A stretch of 64,000 nucleotides of DNA, taken from positions 1-64,000 of the forward strand of contig JAEEWM010000002.1 of assembly GCA_016287385.1 (NCBI GenBank), written 5' to 3'. Source of the DNA: Clostridiaceae bacterium. GTDB taxonomy: Bacteria > Bacillota > Clostridia > Oscillospirales > Acutalibacteraceae. Positions 33,835 to 41,881 of this stretch are shown piece by piece. The notes under the pieces were generated by a model. That model worked only from the letters and a program-made list of their open reading frames with translations. It was not told the DNA's origin and searched no databases. Every line of letters begins with the position of its first letter. Position 1 is the first letter of the stretch. The translations under genes and the position numbers were made by a program.

Positions 33835-35658
33835 TCAGTCCTTGACTGTGCAATACATGAAGTATTTGTAGCCGAGCGGGTTGGAGAAGAAGCCGCTTAC
33901 CTTTGAGCTGAGCATATAAAGGTCGGTGTAGAAGTAAATCGGGGTAACGCAGCCGGACTTCATAAGCATATCCTCAGCCATGTGCATCATCTTATAGCGC
34001 TTGTCAGCGTCGGTGCAGCTCTTGATTGTGGAGATAAGAACGTCATAGGTCTGTGCCCAGGTGGCGTTTTCAACCTTGGTCTCATAGCCGAGAGCGGTGA
34101 GATCCAAGCTGTAAGCGGCAACCTTTTCGTGAGCGCCTTTACCGAACTGGATGTCGTTGTTGCCGGAAGCGGTAGTCCACATATCGAGGAAGCAGATAGG
34201 ATCGTTGTAGTCGGCAAGCCAGCCGTTACGCGCGATGGAATAATCGCCCTTCTTACGGGTGTTGAGGAATGTGTTCCACTCCTGATTTTCCATTGTCATA
34301 TTGATGCCTACGCTGGCAAGTGCCGCCTGAATGTATTCGCCGATAGCCTTGTGACCTTCACTTGTGTTGTAGAGATAGGTCATAGCGGGGAAGTCGGTGA
34401 ACTTCTTGGTGGACTCGTCATAGGTATAATACTTTTTGAGTGTTTCAACAGCGGTGTTGAAGTTGTCTTTAAGAGCGGCTTCGGAGGTGTCGAAATAACC
34501 TGTGAATTTATCGCTGACGCCGGTGTTCTTGTAGAACTGGGAACCGTCGGCATCGGTAAGACCCATGGCAACAAACGAAGAAGCCGGGAGCTGACCGCCC
34601 TGTGCGATCTCGTTTACGACGTAGTTACGGTCGATAAGCAGAGAAACAGCGTTTCTGATTTCGGCCTTGGCGTTTTCAGCCTCAACGCCGGTAAGGGTAG
34701 AGCCCTTCGGCAGGATGTTTTCATTGATGTTCCAGCATACATAGTAGGTACCGATCTGGCCTACGTTGAAGAATTCGTCCGGATAATCGGCTTTAAGAGC
34801 GGCGATTTCATTTGTCGGAACGTCATCAATGAGCAGCCAGTCGCCGTTCTTGAAGTTGGCAAGCTGGTTGTTTGCGTCATCGGAAAGATAGAATTCGATG
34901 GTTTCCATCGTTACTTCGTCGGCATCCGGATGATCGGGATTCTTTTTAAGGGTTATGAGTGAATCATGCTCCCAGGAATCGAGAGTGTACATACCGTTGC
35001 AGACATAGGTTTTAGGATCGGTCGCCCACTTTTCGTTGGCAACTACGTCTTCCCTTACGGGATAGTAGGTCGGGAAAGCAAGGAGCTCATCCCAGTAGCT
35101 GATAGCGTTTGCGAGAGTGACTTTTATGGTTTTCTCGTCAACAGCTTCAACATTGAGTTTTGCGTCGGGGTTGACGGGGTTTCCGTCGGCATCAGCTTCG
35201 GTAACCTTGTCATAACCGTCGATAACCTCAAACATATAGCCGTAGTCCGCGGCAAGTTCAAGAGAAGCGGCTCTCTGCCACGCGAATACGAAATCGCCCG
35301 CGGTAACAGCTTTACCGTCCGACCATTTGATGCCGTCTCTGAGGGTGTAAGTGTAGGTTACTGTGCCATCCTCATTCTCTACACCTTTTACGAGTTCTTT
35401 CGCAGCGTCGGGAACGATCTGGAGTTTTCCGGAATCGTCCTGCGACCACTTTGCAAGACCTGAGAACAGGTGAGCAAGCAGAGTAGCGCCGTCAACCGCG
35501 GAGTTAAGCGCGGGGTCGATAGTGTCGGGCTCGGAAGCCAGACATACCGCAATAGACGTTGCCGATGCCGTGGTTTTTTTCTTGCCGCACGCGGTAAGTG
35601 TAACGAGGAGAGAAAGCGTGATGACAAGAGCAAGGGTAATTGCAACTATTCTTTTCAT
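33835..35658 (-). CDS. oppA: Oligopeptide-binding lipoprotein of ABC transporter
   Basis: 607 aa. A lipoprotein signal peptide ends in the lipobox LTAC-G (Cys near residue 24) followed by a Lys-rich linker, so it is anchored to the outer face of the membrane. The body is an SBP_bac_5 protein: PDTIDPALNSAVDGATLLAHLFSGL, then RDGIKWSDGKAVTAGDFVFAWQRA and the late MTYLYNTSEGH. It captures peptides for the permease encoded upstream. The start has AAAGGATG. It is last in the order oppB-oppC-oppD-oppF-oppA. Dipeptide or nickel transport cannot be excluded. Confidence 0.93.
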   Translation of the reverse strand: MKRIVAITLALVITLSLLVTLTACGKKKTTASATSIAVCLASEPDTIDPALNSAVDGATLLAHLFSGLAKWSQDDSGKLQIVPDAAKELVKGVENEDGTVTYTYTLRDGIKWSDGKAVTAGDFVFAWQRAASLELAADYGYMFEVIDGYDKVTEADADGNPVNPDAKLNVEAVDEKTIKVTLANAISYWDELLAFPTYYPVREDVVANEKWATDPKTYVCNGMYTLDSWEHDSLITLKKNPDHPDADEVTMETIEFYLSDDANNQLANFKNGDWLLIDDVPTNEIAALKADYPDEFFNVGQIGTYYVCWNINENILPKGSTLTGVEAENAKAEIRNAVSLLIDRNYVVNEIAQGGQLPASSFVAMGLTDADGSQFYKNTGVSDKFTGYFDTSEAALKDNFNTAVETLKKYYTYDESTKKFTDFPAMTYLYNTSEGHKAIGEYIQAALASVGINMTMENQEWNTFLNTRKKGDYSIARNGWLADYNDPICFLDMWTTASGNNDIQFGKGAHEKVAAYSLDLTALGYETKVENATWAQTYDVLISTIKSCTDADKRYKMMHMAEDMLMKSGCVTPIYFYTDLYMLSSKVSGFFSNPLGYKYFMYCTVKD

Positions 35659-35693
35659 TTAATTTCATCCTTTCTAAAATGAACTTATTTTTT

Positions 35694-35714
35694 GTACAGA
35701 GAATAGAACTGTAC
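35694..35714 (-). repeat. Small inverted repeat between oppF and oppA
   Basis: GTACAG and CTGTAC are 9 nt apart, 36-56 nt before the oppA start. It may form an mRNA hairpin that raises oppA message over the rest of the operon, a known habit of such operons; the sequence itself only shows the repeat. Confidence 0.35.
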
Positions 35715-35735
35715 TTGTAAACCCTTTTGCCGTGC

Positions 35736-36719
35736 TCAGTCGTTTATTTCTTCTAAACGGTGGCAGGCGACGAAGTGACCGGAGGATACCTCTTTGAATT
35801 CCGGCATGCTTTCGGCGCATTTGTCGCAGGCATAGCGGCAACGCGTTCTGAAAGGACAACCTGAGGGCGCGTTAAGCGGACTCGGTATATCGCCGGTCAG
35901 CACGACGCGCCGGTTGGAGCGCGCTATCTTCGGGTCGGGTATCGGTACCGCCGAAAGAAGTGATTTTGAATACGGGTGAAGCGGATGATCGTAAATCTCC
36001 GCGGCGGAAGCGAGCTCCACCATGTGACCCAGGTACATAACGGCTATCCTGTCTGAAATATGTCTTACAACAAGCAGGTCGTGCGCGATAAACAGATAGG
36101 TGAGTCCGAGTCTGTCCTGCAGCTCGTCAAACATATTTATGACCTGCGCCTGAATTGAAACGTCAAGCGCGGAAACCGGCTCGTCACAGACTATGAAATC
36201 GGGGTCAACCGCGAGCGAACGCGCGATACCGATACGCTGGCGCTGACCGCCCGAAAACTCGTGCGCATATCTCGCGGCGTGTTCGCTGTTAAGACCTACG
36301 AGGTCCATATAGGAAAGAATTTTTTCCATTCTTTCCTTTTTGTTTCCGTAAAGACCGTGCACATCGAGCGGCTCGCCTATGATATCCGAAACCGTCATTC
36401 TCGGGTTAAGCGAGGAATAGGGGTCCTGAAAAACCATGGTTGCCTTTTTCCTGAACTTCTGTATATCCGATTTGGTTTCGATTTTCTTGCCGTCGTACCA
36501 TATTTCGCCCGCGGTGGGCTTATAAAGGTGCAGTATTGTTCTGCCTACGGTGGTTTTTCCGCATCCCGATTCACCTACAAGACCGAGCGTTTCGCCTTTC
36601 TTTATTGAAAAGGATATGTCGTCCACCGCTTTAAGCGGCTTTGAACGGAACATACCGGTACGGATATTGAAATACTGTTTAAGGTTTCTGACGTCGATAA
36701 GCGGCAATTCGTTACTCAT
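35736..36719 (-). CDS. oppF: Oligopeptide ABC transporter ATP-binding protein (OppF type)
   Basis: About 327 aa from the ATG at 36719, which overlaps the oppD stop (ATGAGTAA) with AAGGTG just upstream; a longer in-frame start at 36761 would sit inside oppD without support. Walker A GESGCGKTTVG, signature FSGGQRQRIGIARSL, Walker B FIVCDEPVSALD. The C-terminal Cys-rich peptide-transporter domain reads CPFRTRCRYACDKC, which in this family may bind an iron-sulfur cluster. It powers peptide import with OppD. Confidence 0.94.
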   Translation of the reverse strand: MSNELPLIDVRNLKQYFNIRTGMFRSKPLKAVDDISFSIKKGETLGLVGESGCGKTTVGRTILHLYKPTAGEIWYDGKKIETKSDIQKFRKKATMVFQDPYSSLNPRMTVSDIIGEPLDVHGLYGNKKERMEKILSYMDLVGLNSEHAARYAHEFSGGQRQRIGIARSLAVDPDFIVCDEPVSALDVSIQAQVINMFDELQDRLGLTYLFIAHDLLVVRHISDRIAVMYLGHMVELASAAEIYDHPLHPYSKSLLSAVPIPDPKIARSNRRVVLTGDIPSPLNAPSGCPFRTRCRYACDKCAESMPEFKEVSSGHFVACHRLEEIND

Positions 36720-37728
36720 TGTCTTCACCTTCTTCGTCAAGAATAATATCGCCGCTGTCAAGACCCTTCTTAACGTTCATCCAACAGGTGGCAAAGTGGT
36801 CGTCGTTTATTTGCATACCCTGTGCTCTGTGATCTATGCAGATCTTCATTGCACCGTCGCAGCGCGGCGCGAAGGGGCATCCCTTCGGCATATTCAAAAG
36901 GTCTATCGGCGTGCCGGTTATGGGCTGAAGCTTATTGCCCGCGGTATCCGCCGTGGGAATTGAACGCATAAGACCTTTCGTGTATTCGTGGCAGGGATTG
37001 TAGAATATTTCGTCCGCCGTGCCCTGTTCGCATATGGATCCGGCGTACATAACGATTACCTCATCGCACATCTGGGCGACTACGCCGAGGTCGTGTGTGA
37101 TAAGAATTATCGCCATACCGAGTTCTTTTTGAAGGTCCGCCATAAGCTCGAGTATCTGCGCCTGAATAGTAACGTCAAGCGCGGTGGTCGGCTCATCCGC
37201 GATAAGTATATCGGGCTCGCACGCCAGCGCCATAGCTATCATAACGCGCTGACGCATACCGCCGGAAAGCTCAAACGGGTATTGCTTCATTCTCTTTTCC
37301 GGCTCGTTTATATTGACGAGCCGAAGCATTTCCACGGCGCGATCGTACGCCTGCGCTTTGGTGCGGTTGGTATGGAGAATAATGGGCTCCATAAGCTGCT
37401 TGCCTATGGTATATGTGGGATTGAGCGAGGTCATGGGGTCCTGGAATATTATGGAAATCCTGTTTCCCCTTATATCCTTCATCGCTTTCTCGCCTATGCC
37501 GACAAGCTCCTGCCCGTCGATTTTTATCGAACCGCCGATTATTTTGCCGGTACCCGCGAGTATCTGCATTATCGAATACGCCGTCACCGATTTGCCCGAG
37601 CCGGACTCACCGATAATACCGAGAACCTTACCCTTATCAAGGGTGAAGGATACGTCGTTTACCGCCTTTACCTCGCCCGCGTCGGTAAAGAAGGAGGTGC
37701 AAAGATTTTTGACTTCTAATAATGGCAT
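36712..37728 (-). CDS. oppD: Oligopeptide ABC transporter ATP-binding protein (OppD type)
   Basis: About 338 aa from the ATG at 37728 with GGAGGGG upstream; the ORF extends to 37764 but that part overlaps oppC and lacks a ribosome site. Walker A GESGSGKSVT, signature LSGGMRQRVMIAMAL, Walker B ILIADEPTTALDV, and the family tail CPFAPRC. The C-terminus is very acidic (DEEGEDNE). Confidence 0.94.
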   Translation of the reverse strand: MPLLEVKNLCTSFFTDAGEVKAVNDVSFTLDKGKVLGIIGESGSGKSVTAYSIMQILAGTGKIIGGSIKIDGQELVGIGEKAMKDIRGNRISIIFQDPMTSLNPTYTIGKQLMEPIILHTNRTKAQAYDRAVEMLRLVNINEPEKRMKQYPFELSGGMRQRVMIAMALACEPDILIADEPTTALDVTIQAQILELMADLQKELGMAIILITHDLGVVAQMCDEVIVMYAGSICEQGTADEIFYNPCHEYTKGLMRSIPTADTAGNKLQPITGTPIDLLNMPKGCPFAPRCDGAMKICIDHRAQGMQINDDHFATCWMNVKKGLDSGDIILDEEGEDNE

Positions 37729-37741
37729 ACGTTCCCCCTCC

Positions 37742-38797
37742 TTAACTGTTGAGTTTCGGGTCAAACGCGTCGCGCAGACCGTCGCCTAAAAGATTAAGAC
37801 TCAACACTATAAGCGAAATGACGATAGCGGGAATTATCAGGCGGTACGTATGGCTTGTAAGACCGTCAAGCGCTTCCGAAGCGAGCGAACCGAGCGACGG
37901 CATCGGCGCGTTTACGCCAAGACCTAAGAAGGAAAGATAACTTTCCGTAAATATCGCCGAGGGTATTTGAAGCGCGGCGGAAATAACGATAACGCTTATG
38001 CAGTTCGGGATAAGGTGTTTTACTATTATCCATTTGCCCTTCGCGCCCGTCGCTTTTGCGGAAAGCACATATTCCTGCTCGCGCAGGGAAAGTATCTGCC
38101 CGCGGATGAGACGGCACATACTTACCCAGTAAAGCAGAGCGAAAACTATAAACAGGCTTATGATGTTTGAGCCTATTGTTTCAAGCGCCGTACCCTCTAT
38201 GACAGGCGTCAGTTTAAGCCGCATTACCGTGGCGAGAAGTATAACGAGCAGCATATCGGGCAGGGAATAGATGATATCTACTATCCGCATTATTATAAGG
38301 TCGACCTTGCCGCCGAAATATCCGGATATCGAACCTATAAACGTACCTATAATCAAGACTATGAGACTTGCGAAAAATCCGACCGCGAGGGAAACGCGCG
38401 TTCCGTAGATAACGCGTATAAAATAATCTCTGCCGGAGGAATCGGTGCCGAAAATGTGCGGAAAAACGGTTTTTCCCTCTTCTATCGCCGCTTTTTCCGA
38501 TTTGCCGTACTCGAAGGGTCTCAGGTTGTTGTATGAGGGGTCGACCGGCTCGCCGGGGATAACGCCGAGCTGGCTTTCGTAGGAATACGGCCAGACCAAC
38601 GGCAAAACTATACTTGAAACGGTTATCAGTACAATAACTATTAAGCTTACAAACGCGACCTTGTTTTTGTACAGCCGCTTAACGCCGTCCTTGAAAAACG
38701 TGGAAGACGGACGCATCTGCACGAGATACTCCTTGTCCTCGTCGGTTGCGGGGATAAACATATCAAGGTCTACATGGAAACCGAAATTTTTCTTCAT
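37742..38797 (-). CDS. oppC: Oligopeptide ABC transporter permease (OppC type)
   Basis: About 351 aa. An N-terminal cytoplasmic stretch (about 50 aa) precedes the first membrane helix, then a large outside loop and the BPD_transp_1 domain with five helices; the EAA-like loop is ALSAKATGAKGKWIIVKHLIPN. The start is uncertain: ATG 38797 has a GAGG about 10 nt away, while ATG 38812 overlaps the oppB stop. I use 38797. Confidence 0.9.
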   Translation of the reverse strand: MKKNFGFHVDLDMFIPATDEDKEYLVQMRPSSTFFKDGVKRLYKNKVAFVSLIVIVLITVSSIVLPLVWPYSYESQLGVIPGEPVDPSYNNLRPFEYGKSEKAAIEEGKTVFPHIFGTDSSGRDYFIRVIYGTRVSLAVGFFASLIVLIIGTFIGSISGYFGGKVDLIIMRIVDIIYSLPDMLLVILLATVMRLKLTPVIEGTALETIGSNIISLFIVFALLYWVSMCRLIRGQILSLREQEYVLSAKATGAKGKWIIVKHLIPNCISVIVISAALQIPSAIFTESYLSFLGLGVNAPMPSLGSLASEALDGLTSHTYRLIIPAIVISLIVLSLNLLGDGLRDAFDPKLNS

Positions 38798-38811
38798 CGC
38801 GCCATACCTCA

Positions 38812-39741
38812 TCAATCAAACGAAATTCTCGGATCCACTACTTTGTAGAGTATATCCGTGATCAGATTCATAATAACTATAAGAGTCGCCAGTATTATGG
38901 TGGTGCCCATAATCAAAGGATAATCTCTGCCCGTTATCGAATTGACAAAGGTCCTGCCTATTCCGGGAACGGCGAATATTTTTTCCACGACCAGCGAGCC
39001 GGTGACGATGTACGCCAGCATCGGACCCACGTATGTAAGCACCGGAATAAGCGAGTTTTTAAGCGCGTGACCGAAGATGACGTTTTTGCTTGAAACACCC
39101 TTCGCTTTGGCGGTGCGGATATAGTCCTGACCGAGTACGTCAAGCATTGACGAGCGCGTAAGCCGCGTTATATAGGCGGTGGGGTACAGCGCCAGAGTGA
39201 TTATCGGCAGAACCAACCCCTCCGCGGTGGACCCGTTTGCCGGGAACACCTTATATTTTATTGAAAACAGTATAAGCAGTATAGAGCCGATTATAAACGA
39301 CGGCATCGATACAAACGCCGTGGTTATTATCATAATTATCCTGTCGATTATCTTGTTTCTGCGCAGTGCCGCTATCGAGCCGAGAACGATACCGCACACC
39401 GTCGCGGCGGCAGCCGCTATAAGACCGAGCTTGGCTGAGGTGCCCATACCGTCGCCGATGATATCAACCACCGTTCTGCCGCGCTTTTTAAGCGACGGTC
39501 CGAAATCAAATTTAGTGACGATATCTTTCAGGTAATCCGTGTATTGAGTAATGAGCGGCTTGTCAAGGTTAAACTTTTTTTCCATAGCGGCTTTGATTGC
39601 CGCGGACGGAGCTTTTTCACTGTCAAACGGACCGCCCGGCACAAAATGCATAACGAAAAAAGTCACGGTAATAACCACCCATACCGTGAAAACCGCGAGA
39701 AGTATCCGCTTTACGATGTAAAGTACAGTCTTTGAATCCAT
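38812..39741 (-). CDS. oppB: Oligopeptide ABC transporter permease (OppB type)
   Basis: 309 aa. N-terminal helix YIVKRILLAVFTVWVVITVTFFVMHFVPGGPFD is the classic OppB/DppB start; the EAA loop is RTAKAKGVSSKNVIFGHALKN. Six membrane helices. AGGTGGGT precedes the ATG. It is first in the operon; a 20-bp palindrome, an attenuator-like hairpin and a good promoter lie upstream. Confidence 0.94.
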   Translation of the reverse strand: MDSKTVLYIVKRILLAVFTVWVVITVTFFVMHFVPGGPFDSEKAPSAAIKAAMEKKFNLDKPLITQYTDYLKDIVTKFDFGPSLKKRGRTVVDIIGDGMGTSAKLGLIAAAAATVCGIVLGSIAALRRNKIIDRIIMIITTAFVSMPSFIIGSILLILFSIKYKVFPANGSTAEGLVLPIITLALYPTAYITRLTRSSMLDVLGQDYIRTAKAKGVSSKNVIFGHALKNSLIPVLTYVGPMLAYIVTGSLVVEKIFAVPGIGRTFVNSITGRDYPLIMGTTIILATLIVIMNLITDILYKVVDPRISFD

Positions 39742-39758
39742 AACATACCCACCTGTAA

Positions 39759-39778
39759 GTTAGTGATATATCACTAAC
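39759..39778. promoter_or_regulatory. 20-bp perfect palindrome before oppB
   Basis: GTTAGTGATATATCACTAAC lies between the leader hairpin and the oppB ribosome site, about 17 nt before the ATG. As DNA it could bind a dimeric repressor as a roadblock; as RNA it could fold over the ribosome site. I do not recognise the regulator. Confidence 0.5.
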
Positions 39779-39785
39779 ACCGGTT

Positions 39786-39834
39786 AAAAAAATAAAACCG
39801 CGCGGACCCGGCGGCAAACGCCGCAAAGCGGTCC
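39786..39834 (-). terminator. Attenuator-like hairpin in the opp leader
   Basis: On the minus strand GGACC (39834-39830) pairs with GGTCC (39808-39804), with an inner GCGGC/GCCGC stem and a GTTT loop, then CCGCGCGG and a T-rich run (39797-39786). It lies after the promoter and before oppB, so it would stop transcription unless disrupted. No T-box or known riboswitch motif was recognised. Confidence 0.5.
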
Positions 39835-39908
39835 TTAGCAATATATCGGGAGTCTGAAATGTGAATATGCACAATAGCAGATAGCGCATAACACATTTTA
39901 ACAAGTCA

Positions 39909-39937
39909 ATTTTACCATAAAAGCGTAGAATAATCAA
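39909..39937 (-). promoter_or_regulatory. Promoter of the opp operon
   Basis: Minus strand: TTGATT (39937-39932), 17 bp, TAAAAT (39914-39909). The leader to oppB would be about 160 nt. Confidence 0.65.
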
Positions 39938-39979
39938 GGGCTTTTTTAATCAGCCGCGCCTTTCGGGAAAGTTTCCGTC

Positions 39980-40008
39980 TTGAAAGATTACGTATTGTCT
40001 GTTACAAT
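39980..40008 (+). promoter_or_regulatory. Promoter of the flavodiiron protein gene
   Basis: TTGAAA (39980-39985), 17 bp, TACAAT (40003-40008), 29 bp before the ATG, with AAGGAG between. Confidence 0.75.
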
Positions 40009-40037
40009 GAAAGCAAATACAGGTAAGGAGTTTTATT

Positions 40038-41825
40038 ATGACAGTTACGAAGGATATAAAGTGGATAGGCGTAAACGACCGTAAAATCGATTTGTTTGAG
40101 GGACAGTATGAAGTACCGAACGGAATGGCGTACAATTCCTACATAATACTTGATGAAAAAATTGCCGTTATGGACACGGTGGACGCCAATTTTACGCACG
40201 AGTGGCTTGACAATCTCGCCGCTGCTCTGTCAGGCAGAAAGCCCGACTATCTCGTCGTTCAGCACATGGAGCCCGACCATTCGGCGAATATACTTAACTT
40301 TACAAAGGTTTATCCCGACGCGAAAATCGTAACTTCCGCGAAAGCGCTTACAATGATGACGCAGTTTTTCGGCGTTGATTTTTCTGATAAGGCGATAACC
40401 GTGACCGAGGGCGACAGTCTTGCGCTCGGCAGGCATACGCTTACCTTTATAACCGCGCCTATGGTGCACTGGCCGGAGGTCATTATGACCTACGATCAAA
40501 CCGATAAGGTGCTTTTTTCGGCTGACGGCTTCGGCAAGTTCGGCGCGACCGACGCGGACGAGGACTGGGCGTGCGAGGCGCGCAGATACTATTTCGGCAT
40601 TGTCGGCAAATACGGCGCGCAGGTGCAATCTGTGCTCAAAAAAGCGGCGGGGCTTGACATAAGCGTTATTTGTCCGCTTCACGGACCGGTTCTCGGCGAA
40701 AATCTCGGATATTATCTTAATCTTTATAACATCTGGTCATCCTACGGCGTTGAAAGCGAGGGCGTGATGATAGCGTACACCTCGGTTTACGGCAACACTA
40801 AAAAAGCCGCCGAGCTTCTGGCGGAAAAGCTGAAAGAAAACGGCTGTCCCAAGGTGGCGCTCAACGATCTCGCCCGCTGCGACATGGCGGAGGCGGTTGA
40901 AGACGCTTTCCGTTACGGTAAGATAGTTCTTGCCACCACCACCTATAACGCCGAAATATTCCCCTTTATGCACCACTTTATTCTTGACCTTGTTGAGCGG
41001 AATTTCCAGAACAAGACGGTGGCGCTCATCGAAAACGGTACCTGGGCGCCTATGGCGGCAAAGGTAATGAAAGGTATGCTTGAAAAGTGCAAAAACCTCG
41101 ATATTATCGATACCGTAACAATAAAATCCGCAATGACGGCTGAAAACCGCGAGCAGATAGCGGCGCTCGCGCGTGAGCTCTCGAAAGACTACATTGCCAA
41201 GGATGATAACAAGGCGGATAAGAACAACCTTAAAGCGCTCTTTAATATCGGTTACGGTCTTTACGTTGTAACAAGCAGGGACGGCGACCGCGATAACGCG
41301 CTCATAGTAAACACCGTCACGCAGGTGACCGATACTCCGAATCGCGTGGCTGTTACGATAAACAAACAGAATTATTCTCACCATATAATAAAGCAGACCG
41401 GAATTATGAATGTGAACTGCCTGTCGGTCGAAGCGCCGTTTTCGCTTTTCCGTAAATACGGTTTTGAAAGCGGCAGAGTCAAAAACAAGTTTGAGGGCGA
41501 AGAGGTGATACGAAGCGGCAACGGACTTGTTTTCCTCGGTCAGTACATAAACTCGTTTATGTCCTTAAAGGTTGAGGATTACGTCGACCTCGGCTCGCAC
41601 GGTATGTTTATATGCTCTGTAAGCGAAGCGCGCGTGCTTTCCGATAAAGAAACCATGACCTATACGTATTATCAGAAAAACGTAAAACCGAAGCCCGAAA
41701 CCGAGGGTAAAAAGGGCTTTGTGTGCAAGGTGTGCGGATACGTTTACGAGGGCGACGAGCTTCCCGATGATTTTATCTGCCCGCTTTGCAAACACGGGGT
41801 CGCCGATTTTGAACCGATAGCTTAA
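40038..41825 (+). CDS. Flavodiiron protein fused to flavin reductase and rubredoxin
   Basis: 595 aa, about 200 longer than a core flavodiiron protein. Residues 1-245: metallo-beta-lactamase-like diiron domain with HMEPDH (His76, Glu78, Asp80, His81), then APMVHWPE, LFSADGFGKFG and PLHGPV. Residues 250-390: flavodoxin fold with FMN loop TSVYGNTKKA. Residues about 400-550: flavin-reductase-like domain (LFNIGYGLYVVTSRDGD...NKQNYSHH). Residues 555-595: rubredoxin with CKVCGY and CPLCKHG. These enzymes reduce oxygen to water or nitric oxide to nitrous oxide in the cytoplasm of anaerobes. The fusion would bring electrons from NAD(P)H to the diiron site within one chain. Single gene with own promoter and terminator. 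Confidence 0.95.
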   Translation: MTVTKDIKWIGVNDRKIDLFEGQYEVPNGMAYNSYIILDEKIAVMDTVDANFTHEWLDNLAAALSGRKPDYLVVQHMEPDHSANILNFTKVYPDAKIVTSAKALTMMTQFFGVDFSDKAITVTEGDSLALGRHTLTFITAPMVHWPEVIMTYDQTDKVLFSADGFGKFGATDADEDWACEARRYYFGIVGKYGAQVQSVLKKAAGLDISVICPLHGPVLGENLGYYLNLYNIWSSYGVESEGVMIAYTSVYGNTKKAAELLAEKLKENGCPKVALNDLARCDMAEAVEDAFRYGKIVLATTTYNAEIFPFMHHFILDLVERNFQNKTVALIENGTWAPMAAKVMKGMLEKCKNLDIIDTVTIKSAMTAENREQIAALARELSKDYIAKDDNKADKNNLKALFNIGYGLYVVTSRDGDRDNALIVNTVTQVTDTPNRVAVTINKQNYSHHIIKQTGIMNVNCLSVEAPFSLFRKYGFESGRVKNKFEGEEVIRSGNGLVFLGQYINSFMSLKVEDYVDLGSHGMFICSVSEARVLSDKETMTYTYYQKNVKPKPETEGKKGFVCKVCGYVYEGDELPDDFICPLCKHGVADFEPIA

Positions 41826-41840
41826 AACCGCAAAAGAACA

Positions 41841-41864
41841 GCGCCCGCCTAAAGAGGCGGGCGC
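41841..41864. terminator. Terminator between convergent genes
   Basis: GCGCCCGCCT-AAAG-AGGCGGGCGC, a perfect 10-bp stem, followed by TTCGCTTTAT. The T-run is broken, so strength is uncertain. Confidence 0.7.
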
Positions 41865-41881
41865 TTCGCTTTATATCGCGA

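Noticed and set aside
33982-35463. Plus-strand frames of 326 and 165 codons
   Set aside because: Both are antisense to oppA, whose protein is clearly recognisable.
39842-39889. Possible leader peptide beginning ATG TGT TAT on the minus strand in the opp leader
   Set aside because: No ribosome site and no run of one amino acid; the frame runs through the hairpin by chance as far as I can tell.
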